This document shows positions 43,107-52,027 of a stretch of DNA of 64,000 bases, piece after piece. Below the pieces are notes generated by a model that worked only from the letters and a program-made list of their open reading frames with translations, did no database searches and was not told the DNA's origin. Each line of letters opens with the position of its first letter. Position 1 is the stretch's first letter. This stretch comes from Pseudomonas sp. UYIF39 (GTDB lineage: Bacteria > Pseudomonadota > Gammaproteobacteria > Pseudomonadales > Pseudomonadaceae): the NCBI RefSeq assembly GCF_029963765.1, contig NZ_JALBYU010000003.1, positions 248,001-312,000 of the forward strand, written 5' to 3'. The position numbers were made by a program, and so were the translations under genes.

Positions 43107-43889
43107 TCAGCGCGCCCGTGCCAGTTCGCGTAACAACTGCAAGGCCTCGGTGGCCAGCGGTTGATACTGATTAATAATGTCCGCCAGCCCAACCCAAACG
43201 ATGAACAGCCCGAGCACCAGCGTCAGCGGGAAGCCGATGGAAAAGATGTTGAGTTGCGGTGCCGCCCGGGTCATCACGCCGAACGCGATGTTGACCACCA
43301 GCAACGCGGTGATCGCCGGCAGAACCAGCATCAATGCCGCACCGAGGACCCAGCCGAGCTTGCCGGCCAGCTCCCAGAAATGATTGACCATGAACCCGCT
43401 ACCGACCGGCAGCGTAGTGAAGCTTTCCGTGAGAATTTCGAACACCACCAGATGGCCATTCATCGACAGGAACAGCAGCGTCACCAGCATGGTGAAAAAC
43501 TGCCCGATCACCGCCACCGACACGCCGTTGGTAGGATCAACCATGGAAGCGAAGCCCATGCCCATCTGAATGGAGACGATCTGCCCGGCAACCACGAAGG
43601 CCTGGAAGAACAGCTGCAAGGAGAATCCCAGCACCGCACCGATGATGATTTGCTCGGCAATCAGCAGCAACCCGCTCAGATCCAGCGCATTGACCGGCGG
43701 CATGGGAGGCAGGCCGGGAGCGATGACCACGGTAATGGCCACTGCGAAAAATAGACGAACCCGCCTGGGCACCAGGGTGGTACCGAAAACCGGCATGACC
43801 ATCAGCATTGAACCGACGCGAAACAACGGCAGCATGAACGCCGCCACCCAGGTACTGATCTGGGTATCGGTCAGCTGGAGCAGCGACAT
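43107..43889 (-). CDS. fliR: flagellar export gate protein FliR
   Basis: This 260-residue membrane protein of the export gate has about six hydrophobic helices. MPVFGTTLVPRRVRLFFAVA near 33-52 and AFVVAGQIVSIQMGMGFASMVDP near 97-119 are family landmarks. With FliP and FliQ it forms the helical FliP5Q4R1 pore. It lies 3 bp after fliQ and 3 bp before flhB. Confidence 0.96.
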   Translation of the reverse strand: MSLLQLTDTQISTWVAAFMLPLFRVGSMLMVMPVFGTTLVPRRVRLFFAVAITVVIAPGLPPMPPVNALDLSGLLLIAEQIIIGAVLGFSLQLFFQAFVVAGQIVSIQMGMGFASMVDPTNGVSVAVIGQFFTMLVTLLFLSMNGHLVVFEILTESFTTLPVGSGFMVNHFWELAGKLGWVLGAALMLVLPAITALLVVNIAFGVMTRAAPQLNIFSIGFPLTLVLGLFIVWVGLADIINQYQPLATEALQLLRELARAR

Positions 43890-43892
43890 GGT

Positions 43893-44162
43893 TTAGCCGA
43901 TGACCTGAGGAATACTGCCGTACAACTGCAGAATGTATTCCATAAAGGTCTGCACCAGCCACGGACCGGCGACGATCAACGTCACCAGCATCACCAGCAG
44001 GCGCGGCAGGAAGCTCAGTGTCTGTTCGTTGATCTGGGTCGCGGCCTGGAACATCGCCACCAACAGACCCACGAGCAAACTCGGAATCACCAGCACGGCA
44101 ACCATCATGGTGGTCAACCACAGTGCTTCCCGGAAGATGTCTACCGCAACTTCTGGCGTCAT
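43893..44162 (-). CDS. fliQ: flagellar export gate protein FliQ
   Basis: The 89-residue protein has two membrane helices ([22 protein letters not shown] and [20 protein letters not shown]), with the conserved loop [14 protein letters not shown] between them. This is the FliQ subunit of the export pore. It overlaps fliP by 4 bases. Confidence 0.96.
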   Translation of the reverse strand: MTPEVAVDIFREALWLTTMMVAVLVIPSLLVGLLVAMFQAATQINEQTLSFLPRLLVMLVTLIVAGPWLVQTFMEYILQLYGSIPQVIG

Positions 44163-44917
44163 GGCGATACACCGCCGAAGCTGCTCGCCAGCGTACCGAT
44201 GATCAACGCCCAGCCATCCACCAGCACGAACAGCATGATCTTGAATGGCAGGGAAATGATCAGCGGCGAGAGCATCATCATACCCATGGCCATCAGCACA
44301 CTGGCCACGACCAGGTCGATGATCAGGAACGGAATGAAGATCATGAAACCAATCTGGAACGCGGTTTTCAGCTCAGACGTGACGAACGCCGGGACCAGAA
44401 TCGTCAGCGGCGCTTGATCCGGCGACGCGATATCAGTGCGTTTGGACAAGCGCATGAACAACTCCAGATCGCTGCTGCGAGTCTGGGCGAGCATGAAATC
44501 CTTGATCGGCACCTGCGCCTTGGCCACGGCGTCTTGAGCGGTGAGTTTCTCCGCCAGATACGGCTGCAAGGCATCCTGATTAACCCGGTCGAATACCGGC
44601 GCCATGATGAACAGGGTCAGGAACAGCGCCATGCCCGTGAGGATCTGGTTCGACGGCGTTTGTTGCAGGCCCAGGGCCTGACGCAGGATCGAGAAGACGA
44701 TGATGATCCGGGTAAAACTGGTCATCAACATGACGAACGCCGGGATAAAACTCAGCGCCGTCATGATCAGCAGGATTTGCAGGCTGACCGAGTATTCCTG
44801 AGCGCCGTTGGCATTGGTACCCAGGGTAATCGCCGGGATCGACAACGGATCAGCGGCGAACGCCAACGGCGCGGCCAGCATCAGGGCCAGCGTCAAAATG
44901 ATGCGTAGCGCGCCCAT
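44159..44917 (-). CDS. fliP: flagellar export gate protein FliP
   Basis: This 252-residue protein has a cleavable signal sequence ([14 protein letters not shown]), the conserved [20 protein letters not shown] near residues 45-64, a periplasmic domain, and the C-terminal helices with [23 protein letters not shown]. It forms the export pore with FliQ and FliR. Its start overlaps the fliO stop by one base (TAATG). Confidence 0.97.
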   Translation of the reverse strand: MGALRIILTLALMLAAPLAFAADPLSIPAITLGTNANGAQEYSVSLQILLIMTALSFIPAFVMLMTSFTRIIIVFSILRQALGLQQTPSNQILTGMALFLTLFIMAPVFDRVNQDALQPYLAEKLTAQDAVAKAQVPIKDFMLAQTRSSDLELFMRLSKRTDIASPDQAPLTILVPAFVTSELKTAFQIGFMIFIPFLIIDLVVASVLMAMGMMMLSPLIISLPFKIMLFVLVDGWALIIGTLASSFGGVSP

Positions 44918-45375
44918 TACTTCTTATCCTTATGATCCTTGCCCATTAGCTCCATCAGGCGCTGGGCAAACTCGGGGGTCGCTTTTTCAGTACCGCTGGG
45001 CACTTGCACCGGTTCCTTGAGCACGTGCAACGCGGTGATGGTGCCGGGGCTCAAGCCAAGCAGAATCTGCTCGTTGCCGACCTGCACCAGCATCAATCGG
45101 TCGCGAGGGCCCAGTGCGCGGGAGCCAATCAGCTCGATCACCTGCGCTTTGCCGGCTGGTCCGGCCTGTTGGACCCGACGCAGCAACCAGGCGAGGAAGA
45201 AGATCAACCCCAGCACCAGTAGCAATCCGAACACCAACTGCGTCAATTGCCCGGCCACACCACTGCTGACCGCGGGTGCAGCGGCCGCAGTAGCGGTCGC
45301 TACCGGCTCGGCAGCCAGAACGCTGAACGGCAAGGCCAGCGCTAACCCCAGCAAAGAACCCAGAACCTTTTTCAC
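44917..45375 (-). CDS. fliO: flagellar biosynthesis protein FliO
   Basis: The 152-residue protein has a signal-like start, a central membrane helix ([20 protein letters not shown] near 47-66) and a basic cytoplasmic tail with [19 protein letters not shown]. FliO helps FliP assemble. The start codon is GTG at 45375, directly after the fliN stop codon. Confidence 0.93.
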   Translation of the reverse strand: MKKVLGSLLGLALALPFSVLAAEPVATATAAAAPAVSSGVAGQLTQLVFGLLLVLGLIFFLAWLLRRVQQAGPAGKAQVIELIGSRALGPRDRLMLVQVGNEQILLGLSPGTITALHVLKEPVQVPSGTEKATPEFAQRLMELMGKDHKDKK

Positions 45376-45834
45376 TCAGCGCAGCTTCTTGATGCGTTCG
45401 CTTGGGCTGATCACGTCAGTCAGGCGGATGCCGAACTTCTCGTTGACCACCACTACTTCACCGTGAGCGATGAGCGTACCGTTGACCAGCACGTCCAGCG
45501 GTTCACCGGCCAGACGATCGAGCTCGATCACCGACCCCTGGTTGAGTTGCAGCAGGTTGCGGATGTTGATGTCGGTGCTGCCGACTTCCATGGAAATCGA
45601 CACCGGGATATCGAGAATCACGTCCAGGTTCGGACCGTCGAGGGTGACCGGTTCGTTGTTTTTCGGCACGCTGCCGAACTCTTCCATCGGCAGACGGTTG
45701 GACGGCGAACTGGCGGCATCGGCGGCCAGCAAGGCGTCGATGTCGTCCTGGCCGGCATCACCGGTTTCTTCCAGGGCAGCAGCCCATTCATCGGCCAGCG
45801 CCTGGTCGTCCTGGGTGTTCATATCGTTAGCCAT
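45376..45834 (-). CDS. fliN: flagellar C-ring switch protein FliN
   Basis: This 152-residue protein has an acidic N-terminal part (ADEWAAALEETGDAGQDDIDALL) and the C-terminal SpoA domain (VILDIPVSISMEVGSTDI; GSVIELDRLAGEPLDVLVNG; VNEKFGIRLTDV). It forms the bottom of the C-ring with FliM and binds the export ATPase complex through FliH. The ATG at 45834 (MANDMNTQDD) is preferred over one 7 codons upstream. Confidence 0.96.
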   Translation of the reverse strand: MANDMNTQDDQALADEWAAALEETGDAGQDDIDALLAADAASSPSNRLPMEEFGSVPKNNEPVTLDGPNLDVILDIPVSISMEVGSTDINIRNLLQLNQGSVIELDRLAGEPLDVLVNGTLIAHGEVVVVNEKFGIRLTDVISPSERIKKLR

Positions 45835-45906
45835 CAATTTGTCCTCGGCGGGCATCCATTCAATCAGGAGCCGTCAGTTAAAAGCACAGGGGGTTTGGAG
45901 TGCCGG

Positions 45907-46875
45907 TCAGCGGCGCTCGATCGGCTCGATCACTTGCAACGCGAGGTTGCCTTTGTGCGACCCCATCTTGACCTTGAACGCAGGCACGCCGTTGGCGCGC
46001 ATGATCATCTCATCCGGCATCTCGACCGGAATAATGTCCCCCGGCTGCATGTGCAGGATGTCCCGCAGGCGCAACTGGCGACGGGCAACCGTGGCACCGA
46101 TCGGCACGTCAACGTCCAGCACATCCTGACGCAAGGCGTTGACCCAGCGTTCGTCCTGATCGTCTAGGTCCGACTGGAAGCCGGCATCGAGCATTTCGCG
46201 CACCGGCTCAATCATCGAGTACGGCATGGTCACGTGCAGGTCGCCGCCACCGCCATCGAGTTCGATGTGGAAAGTCGACACCACAATCGCCTCGCTCGGG
46301 CCGACGATGTTGGCCATGGCCGGGTTCACTTCCGAGTTGATGTACTCGAAGTTCACTTCCATGATCGCCTGCCAGGCTTCTTTCAAATCGACGAAGGCCT
46401 GTTCCAGCACCATGCGCACTACACGCAGTTCAGTGGGAGTGAATTCACGCCCCTCGATCTTCGCGTGACGACCGTCGCCGCCGAAGAAGTTGTCCACCAG
46501 TTTGAACACCAGTTTGGCGTCGAGGATGAACAGTGCGGTGCCGCGCAACGGTTTGATCTTGACCAGGTTGAGACTGGTCGGCACGTACAGCGAGTGTACG
46601 TATTCGCCGAACTTCATCACCTGCACGCCACCGACGGCAACGTCCGCCGAGCGGCGCAGCATGTTGAACATGCTAATGCGGGTGTAACGGGCAAAACGCT
46701 CGTTGATCATTTCCAGGGTCGGCATGCGTCCACGGACGATGCGATCCTGGCTGGTCAGGTCGTAGCTTTTGACACTGCCGGGTTCAGCAGCGGTATCGGT
46801 CTGTACCAGACCATCGTCGACGCCATGCAACAGCGCATCGATCTCATCCTGGGACAGCAGGTCCTGCACGGCCAT
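45907..46875 (-). CDS. fliM: flagellar motor switch protein FliM
   Basis: At 322 residues this is a complete FliM. The N-terminal CheY-P binding peptide is LLSQDEIDALLHG (6-18), the central domain contains GGVQVMKFGEYV, and a C-terminal SpoA domain ends the protein. It sets the motor direction in response to CheY-P. It lies in the fliL operon, 9 bp after fliL and 72 bp before fliN. Confidence 0.97.
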   Translation of the reverse strand: MAVQDLLSQDEIDALLHGVDDGLVQTDTAAEPGSVKSYDLTSQDRIVRGRMPTLEMINERFARYTRISMFNMLRRSADVAVGGVQVMKFGEYVHSLYVPTSLNLVKIKPLRGTALFILDAKLVFKLVDNFFGGDGRHAKIEGREFTPTELRVVRMVLEQAFVDLKEAWQAIMEVNFEYINSEVNPAMANIVGPSEAIVVSTFHIELDGGGGDLHVTMPYSMIEPVREMLDAGFQSDLDDQDERWVNALRQDVLDVDVPIGATVARRQLRLRDILHMQPGDIIPVEMPDEMIMRANGVPAFKVKMGSHKGNLALQVIEPIERR

Positions 46876-46884
46876 GTCGTGTTC

Positions 46885-47385
46885 CTACTGCAGTACGAAA
46901 TTAGTGAAAAGCAACTGTTCGATGACCACTTTGCCGAGTTCTTTCTGCGCCACTTCCTGGACGCTGGCCGTGGCTTTCTGACGCAACATTTCCTGGCCGA
47001 CCGGCGACGCCAGGGTGGCGAAGTCCTGCCCGGAGAAAAGCATGACCAGGTTATTGCGGATGACGGGCATGTGGACTTTGAGCGCTTCCAGATCGGCCTG
47101 ATTGCGACCCTGCATGGTGATGCTCACCTGCATGTAGCGCTGACGACCGTTCTGGTTGTAATTGGCCACGAAGGCTGGAGCCATGGGCTCGAAAATCGCT
47201 GGCTGCTTGCCGACCGGGGCGGTTTCAGCCGCGGCGGCAGGCTTGCTCTGGGCGCTGTGCATGAAGAACCAGGTCGCTCCCACGGACAAACCGATCGCCA
47301 GCAGCAGGGCCACCACGACCGCGATGATCAGCTTGAGTTTGCCTTTGGTTGCGGGGTCTTTTACTGCTGCTTCGCTCTTCGCCAT
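46885..47385 (-). CDS. fliL: flagellar basal-body-associated protein FliL
   Basis: The 166-residue protein has one N-terminal helix (LKLIIAVVVALLLAIGLSVGATWFF near 17-41), an Ala/Pro linker and a periplasmic stomatin-like domain (YMQVSITMQGRNQADLEALK; PVIRNNLVMLFSGQDF). FliL sits around the stator and aids torque. It is the first gene of fliLMNOPQR-flhB and has its own sigma-54 type promoter. Confidence 0.95.
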   Translation of the reverse strand: MAKSEAAVKDPATKGKLKLIIAVVVALLLAIGLSVGATWFFMHSAQSKPAAAAETAPVGKQPAIFEPMAPAFVANYNQNGRQRYMQVSITMQGRNQADLEALKVHMPVIRNNLVMLFSGQDFATLASPVGQEMLRQKATASVQEVAQKELGKVVIEQLLFTNFVLQ

Positions 47386-47436
47386 GCCAATAATCCGTCA
47401 CTATTCGGGTTTTCACAGTCGCACGGCAAGGCAAGA

Positions 47437-47451
47437 GCAAGTGTTATGCCA
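47437..47451 (-). promoter_or_regulatory. sigma-54 promoter for the fliL operon
   Basis: The minus strand reads TGGCAT-AACAC-TTGC, one mismatch from TGGCAC-N5-TTGC, with the GG and GC dinucleotides correctly spaced. It ends 51 bp before the fliL start codon. FleQ-dependent sigma-54 control of this operon is known in P. aeruginosa. Confidence 0.75.
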
Positions 47452-47510
47452 GAAGTGTCTGAAGGGGATGGGTGGGACTGACAGCAATTTGAAGAACACT
47501 GCAAATCCCT

Positions 47511-47608
47511 TGTGGGAGCGAGCTTGCTCGCGATGGCGATGTAACAGTCAACGACGATGTTGAATGTTATAGCCTCATCGCGAGCAAGCTCGCTCCCACA
47601 GGGGGGGG
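47511..47608. repeat. paired REP palindrome (GTGGGAGCGAGC class) with a G8 run
   Basis: Perfect 24-bp inverted arms lie at 47511-47534 and 47577-47600. A run of eight G follows directly (47601-47608). The element lies between the end of fliK and the sigma-54 promoter of fliL, so it separates two flagellar transcription units. Confidence 0.9.
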
Positions 47609-47619
47609 TTGGCGTTTGA

Positions 47620-48975
47620 TCAGGCGTAGTAGTCGACTGCGCTGGAGCCAATCACGCTGGTCGTGCTGGCCGCTACTTCGGCAATGCCGACCGGAAGCTC
47701 TTCGTCCATCGAATCGACGCGACCACCGCTGGCATTGGTGCGTCCACTCTGGCTTTGACCCTGTTGAGCCTGTTCCTGGCCCTGCCAGCCACGGGACTGG
47801 TCGGACACATTGACGTCGACCTGGCCCATGCCCTGCTGGGCAAACATGTCACGCAAGCGATGCATCTGCCCGTCCAGCGCTTCGCGAACACTAGGATGGG
47901 CGCTCATGAACGTCACTTGGGTCTGCTGATCCGGAACCATGTTCACCCGAATGTCCAGGCGCCCCAGTTCGGCCGGTTGCAACTGGATGTCGGCCGCCTT
48001 GAGATTGGCACTGGACAGGTACATGACCCGGTTCACTACTTCTTCGGTCCAGCCGCTCTGATGCATCGCGATCGGTTGATTCACCGGCAATGCATTGGCG
48101 GTTTTCGGCGTGGCCGCCTGGGTCAGTGCCGCCAGACGGGTGGCGAAATCGTCGACCCGAGTATCGCTGCTCGCGGACTTCAGGTCCTTGAGGCCGTCAT
48201 CGATAAGGCCACTGAAGGCCTTGTCGCCGCCCTGGTCGGTGCTGTCCTTGTCGGCTTGCACATCGAACATGCTCGCCATGCCAGCGGCGAAGTTCTGCGC
48301 CGAGGTAGGCTCGCCGTCAGCCTGGGCCTTGGCCGAGGTCGGTGCCGCTTTGGGCTGAGCCTGACTCGCAGCCGAAATATGGCCGCCCTGCTCCATGGCC
48401 ATACGCACGGCCGGCAATGCATCGAGGGGATCGTCTTCGGGATCGAAATCGGTGCCAGTGCTTGCAACAACCGGAGTCGTTGCCGCCGTCACAGCCACCT
48501 CGACCTGCGATTGTGGGGTGACTACAACGGGCGGAGCTGCCGGTACCGGCGCTGGCACCGCAGGTTGTACTGCCTGCATCAACGCAGGATCCAGCGTCGG
48601 GTCAACGGGCGCGGCATCGGCAACCGGCGTCTGCGCAGTATCCGACCCGTCATCGCTGGCGGCCTTGTCGTCAGCCTGCGCCGGTTTATCGGCGGGCAAG
48701 GATTTGCCGCTATCGGCAACCGCAGGTTCAGGGGCGGCAGACTTGTCGTCGCTGACGTCCTTTTTATCGGAGCTGTCCGGCGCTTTATCGCGTATCGGCT
48801 TGGCCGAGCCATCACCCACCGCAGAGGGTTTGTTCCGGGCTTGATTGGCGTAGACCTGAGCGAAGCTGGATGCCTTGTCCCCAGGCTCAGCGGCCAGCGC
48901 CGGTGTATTGGCGCAAGCGACTTGAGTCTTGGCCTGCGCGGCGGCCTGAAGAAGCATATTGGGGGTAACGGGCAT
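47620..48975 (-). CDS. fliK: flagellar hook-length control protein FliK
   Basis: This 451-residue exported ruler protein has a long Ala/Asp/Ser-rich N-terminal region with low conservation and a conserved C-terminal domain (DIQLQPAELGRLDIRVNM near 336-353, then TQVTFMSAHPSVREALDGQM) that switches FlhB. It has its own sigma-54 type promoter upstream. A second FliK-like protein is encoded at 23288. Confidence 0.94.
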   Translation of the reverse strand: MPVTPNMLLQAAAQAKTQVACANTPALAAEPGDKASSFAQVYANQARNKPSAVGDGSAKPIRDKAPDSSDKKDVSDDKSAAPEPAVADSGKSLPADKPAQADDKAASDDGSDTAQTPVADAAPVDPTLDPALMQAVQPAVPAPVPAAPPVVVTPQSQVEVAVTAATTPVVASTGTDFDPEDDPLDALPAVRMAMEQGGHISAASQAQPKAAPTSAKAQADGEPTSAQNFAAGMASMFDVQADKDSTDQGGDKAFSGLIDDGLKDLKSASSDTRVDDFATRLAALTQAATPKTANALPVNQPIAMHQSGWTEEVVNRVMYLSSANLKAADIQLQPAELGRLDIRVNMVPDQQTQVTFMSAHPSVREALDGQMHRLRDMFAQQGMGQVDVNVSDQSRGWQGQEQAQQGQSQSGRTNASGGRVDSMDEELPVGIAEVAASTTSVIGSSAVDYYA

Positions 48976-49026
48976 GGAACGGTCTCCGCTGCACTGGGAT
49001 CATAGGTACAGTTGACGGAGATTATT

Positions 49027-49041
49027 GCAAAGGTCGCGCCA
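49027..49041 (-). promoter_or_regulatory. sigma-54 promoter for fliK
   Basis: The minus strand reads TGGCGC-GACCT-TTGC, one base from the TGGCAC-N5-TTGC consensus. It ends 51 bp before the fliK start codon and lies just after the hptB stop codon. Confidence 0.7.
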
Positions 49042-49058
49042 GGTTTGAGTGACAGGCG

Positions 49059-49427
49059 CTAAAAGCGCCGGACGGTCTCATTGGCAGAGAGGGAACGCTG
49101 ACGCTCGGCCTCATAGAGCGGCCGGATAAACGCAAATTCGTCATCAATTTCGCCCACCAGTTTTTCAATGCCGGCGAGGCTTTTTTGCTTGGCGCGCTGC
49201 TCCAGCTCATGGCACAACTCAGCCAGGCGAATGGCGCCCATGTTGCTGCTGCTGCCCTTGAAGCTATGGGCAGCATTCATGAGTTGCGCGGCATCTTCAG
49301 CCTTTCGCAAGATGCGTAAACGCTCTTCGGAATCGGCGAGAAAGGTATCCAGCAACATCGGATACTCATCCTCCATGACCTCTTGCAACGCGTTCAGCAC
49401 GTCGCGGTCCAGGTGTGTGTCAGCCAC
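49059..49427 (-). CDS. hptB: Hpt-domain phosphotransfer protein, HptB type
   Basis: The 122-residue protein is a single four-helix Hpt domain. The phospho-acceptor His lies in AAHSFKGSSSNMGA near residues 53-66, and the helix LAELCHELEQRAK follows. In P. aeruginosa HptB receives phosphate from several hybrid kinases and passes it to HsbR, which controls HsbA; the gene order here (hsbA, hsbR, hptB) supports that role. The start codon is GTG at 49427 with AAGGAG 7 bases upstream. Confidence 0.88.
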   Translation of the reverse strand: MADTHLDRDVLNALQEVMEDEYPMLLDTFLADSEERLRILRKAEDAAQLMNAAHSFKGSSSNMGAIRLAELCHELEQRAKQKSLAGIEKLVGEIDDEFAFIRPLYEAERQRSLSANETVRRF

Positions 49428-49457
49428 TTGCTCACTCCTTGATCAAGAATGCGTGGA

Positions 49458-51173
49458 TTATGCCAGAGCCTCCCAGAAAAACTCCACACGGGCAGTTCGC
49501 CCATCGTCGGACCAACTCGCATTGCGGCCCAGCTGACGAATCAGACTGACGCCACGTCCCGACAGACGGACACCGTCGATGGGCCGCTCCATCACCCGCG
49601 CGACATCGAACCCCTTGCCACTGTCTTCAACCCGGACAGTCAGGCACCCGCCCTCGCCCTTGGGTGTCACCTGCAAATGCACCCGCACGAAGCCGTCCTG
49701 CAACGCGTCCAGGCGTGTATTGCGTTGCTGATAATAGTGGGTAAAACCCGAGGCATCGCGCTTGAGCGCCGAATCCAGCCCAAGCACTCCATGCTCCAGG
49801 GCATTGGAATACAGTTCGGCCAACACACTGTAGAGCGCCCCGCTCTGAGCCCGCAGACCGTGGACCTCAAGCAGCAATTGCAGAAGATACGGCAGCGGGT
49901 TGAAGCGTTTGAGCGTGGCGGCGCGAAATTCGAAACTCACTGACCAGTCCAGCGGGCAGGACTGACCACTGTCGGAATACACCAGCGCCGGCGGGCTCAG
50001 TTGCGCGGCCTCCAGCAGACTGACCTCGACCATGCTCACGTCATCACGGGCCTCACCGCGAAAGTCCCGCAACGCCTGTTCGATCTCTTCGAACAACTCA
50101 TCAGGCTGACGATTGGCCGCAAACACCTGCTGCAATCGCTCCACACCAAACAACTGTTCGTTGGCATCGCAGGTATCGATCACCCCGTCGGACAACAGGA
50201 AGACCCGATCCCCGACTGCCATCGGAAACACCTCGGTGCGGTCAACAAAGGATTGCGGGCTCAGCACGCCGAGCGGCAAATGCCGAGCCGTCAGCGGCGT
50301 TCGCTCACCGCTGGCGATGCTGTGCAGGTAACCGTCCGGCATTCCGCCGTTCCAGACCTCCACCGAACGTCGCTGAAAACTCAGGCACAGCAGCGTTGCA
50401 CAACAGAACATGTCCACCGGCAGGATGCGCTTGAGCTTGGCATTCATCTCGCGCAGGGTTTCGGACAGGCCGTAACCCTTGGCGGTCATGCCATAGAAAA
50501 CTTCGGCCAGGGGCATGGCTCCGACCGCAGCCGGCAAACCATGACCGGTAAAATCGCCGAGCAGCACGTGCATGTCGCCGGCCGGGGTAAACGCGGCCAG
50601 CAGCAAATCGCCGTTGAACAACGCATAAGGCGATTGCAGGTAGCGAATATTCGGTGCGCTCAAGCAGCCGGAGTGGGCCACCTTGTCGAACACGGCCTTG
50701 GCCACCCGCTGCTCGTTGAGCAGGTAGTCGTGGTGCCTGGCGATCTGGTCGCGCTGCTGCACCACCGTGGCTTGCAACCGCCGCAAGCGGTCCATCGCCT
50801 TTATCTTGGCGGCGAGGATCACCTGGTTGTAGGGCTTTGCCAGAAAGTCGTCGCCCCCGGCCTCCAGACAGCGGACCAGCGCTTCGCTTTCGGTCAGCGA
50901 GGTGAGGAAGATGATCGGCACCAGGGTTTCCCCTGCCAATACCTTGATCTGCCGCGCCGCCTCAAAACCGTCCATCACCGGCATCATCGCGTCCATGAGC
51001 ACCAGTTGCGGTTTCTGCTGGCGAAACGCTGCAACGGCTTCGGCACCGTTGGCGGCCGTCAGCACCTCATGCCCCTGGCGACGAACGATGGTCGACAGCA
51101 GCATGCGATCGGCCGCGCTGTCTTCGGCGATCAGGATCGTCAGCGGTTCGAACAAGGACTGCATGGCGGTCAC
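49458..51173 (-). CDS. hsbR: response regulator with PP2C phosphatase and anti-sigma kinase domains, HsbR type
   Basis: This 571-residue protein has three parts. A receiver domain (ILIAEDSAADRMLL; acceptor Asp in LVLMDAMMPVMDG near 58) is followed by a helical linker, then a SpoIIE/PP2C phosphatase domain (GDFTGHGLPAAVGAM; DRVFLLSDGVIDTCD) and a C-terminal HATPase kinase domain (ELYSNALEHGVLGLD; GKGFDVARV). It should control the phosphorylation of the STAS protein HsbA. The start is GTG at 51173, overlapping the hsbA stop, or ATG at 51164. The combination of all three domains is specific to HsbR-like partner switches. Confidence 0.92.
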   Translation of the reverse strand: MTAMQSLFEPLTILIAEDSAADRMLLSTIVRRQGHEVLTAANGAEAVAAFRQQKPQLVLMDAMMPVMDGFEAARQIKVLAGETLVPIIFLTSLTESEALVRCLEAGGDDFLAKPYNQVILAAKIKAMDRLRRLQATVVQQRDQIARHHDYLLNEQRVAKAVFDKVAHSGCLSAPNIRYLQSPYALFNGDLLLAAFTPAGDMHVLLGDFTGHGLPAAVGAMPLAEVFYGMTAKGYGLSETLREMNAKLKRILPVDMFCCATLLCLSFQRRSVEVWNGGMPDGYLHSIASGERTPLTARHLPLGVLSPQSFVDRTEVFPMAVGDRVFLLSDGVIDTCDANEQLFGVERLQQVFAANRQPDELFEEIEQALRDFRGEARDDVSMVEVSLLEAAQLSPPALVYSDSGQSCPLDWSVSFEFRAATLKRFNPLPYLLQLLLEVHGLRAQSGALYSVLAELYSNALEHGVLGLDSALKRDASGFTHYYQQRNTRLDALQDGFVRVHLQVTPKGEGGCLTVRVEDSGKGFDVARVMERPIDGVRLSGRGVSLIRQLGRNASWSDDGRTARVEFFWEALA

Positions 51174-51475
51174 GCCACGTCGAAGATTTGTTCGAAGTTG
51201 GAGATGGCGAGGATCTTGCGCACATCTGCGTTAGCGTTGGTCAACGTGATCTCGGCATTCTCGCCGCCAGCGTGATCACGCAATAGCAACAGCATGCCGA
51301 GCGCTGAACTGTCGAGGTAGGTGGCGTCTTTCAGATTTACTTCGAAGGATTCGGGTTTTGGCTGAAGATTTTCGTAGGACTCACGAAATTCCTGATGCTT
51401 TGCGAAATCGAATCGTCCCTTGACCGATATCGTCAGCTTTTGCCCATCTTGGGAGACTTCAGTAACAACTGGCAT
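51170..51475 (-). CDS. hsbA: STAS-domain anti-sigma factor antagonist HsbA
   Basis: The 101-residue STAS protein has the phosphorylatable Ser56 in the motif ATYLDSSALGMLLLLRD, the site known in HsbA. In P. aeruginosa its phosphorylation state decides whether it binds the anti-sigma factor FlgM (favouring motility) or the diguanylate cyclase HsbD (favouring surface life). The 4-base overlap with hsbR shows coupling. Roles here are inferred from that system. Confidence 0.93.
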   Translation of the reverse strand: MPVVTEVSQDGQKLTISVKGRFDFAKHQEFRESYENLQPKPESFEVNLKDATYLDSSALGMLLLLRDHAGGENAEITLTNANADVRKILAISNFEQIFDVA

Positions 51476-51571
51476 TTAACGGCTTCCTTGTCATTGGTGA
51501 ACGTACGTGTACAAGGTTTAGCACCTGGCGAGGGCAGGAGCAAGGCGGGAAATCGGTTGAACCCTGCCTGA

Positions 51572-52021
51572 TCAATAGGGATCCTGACGCGGCAACCGCT
51601 GGGACAACTCATCCAGCAACTTTTGCTCGCGCCGGTCTTCCAGCCGCCGCGCCTCATCCATGTAGCGCAACACCAGTTTGCGCAAGCCTTCGACCCGGGC
51701 AAACGCCTGCTGCCAGGATTCCCGCGCCTTGTTCAGGTTGTTTTGATGCCATACGAGGCTTTGTCGCTGCTGGTCGATGGCGGTACCCAGTTGCGCCAGG
51801 AAGCCTTGATAACCCAGCAGCCATTGGCCCGACACGCCACTGCTGCCGCGCACGATCCACTGCTCCTGATAGTCGAGACGAAAGGCTTCGAGGTCGGCAA
51901 GTTTGCTTTCGGCCAGACGGACTTGCCCCTGAAAGTGCCCCAGACGCAGGACCGCGGTTTTCTCGGCCTTTTCGGCCATTTCGACCACGGGGGCCAGGCG
52001 CGAGGCGCGGCTCTGGGCCAT
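51572..52021 (-). CDS. fliJ: flagellar export chaperone FliJ
   Basis: This 149-residue protein is a helical coiled coil with many Gln, Arg and Leu (QGFLAQLGTAIDQQRQSLVW; KARESWQQAFARVEGLRKLV), as in FliJ, the central stalk of the export ATPase. It lies 6 bp after fliI. The hsbA-hsbR-hptB genes follow it after a 96-bp gap. Confidence 0.92.
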   Translation of the reverse strand: MAQSRASRLAPVVEMAEKAEKTAVLRLGHFQGQVRLAESKLADLEAFRLDYQEQWIVRGSSGVSGQWLLGYQGFLAQLGTAIDQQRQSLVWHQNNLNKARESWQQAFARVEGLRKLVLRYMDEARRLEDRREQKLLDELSQRLPRQDPY

Positions 52022-52027
52022 GGCCGG

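Noticed and set aside
2306..47608. Dispersed palindromes considered as a CRISPR array or riboswitches
   Set aside because: The repeats are inverted pairs tens of kilobases apart rather than direct repeats with regular spacers, and no cas genes or ligand-linked leaders are present.
47601..47608. G8 run as a phase-variable coding tract
   Set aside because: It lies outside any gene, so slipped-strand change cannot shift a reading frame; only a regulatory effect remains possible.
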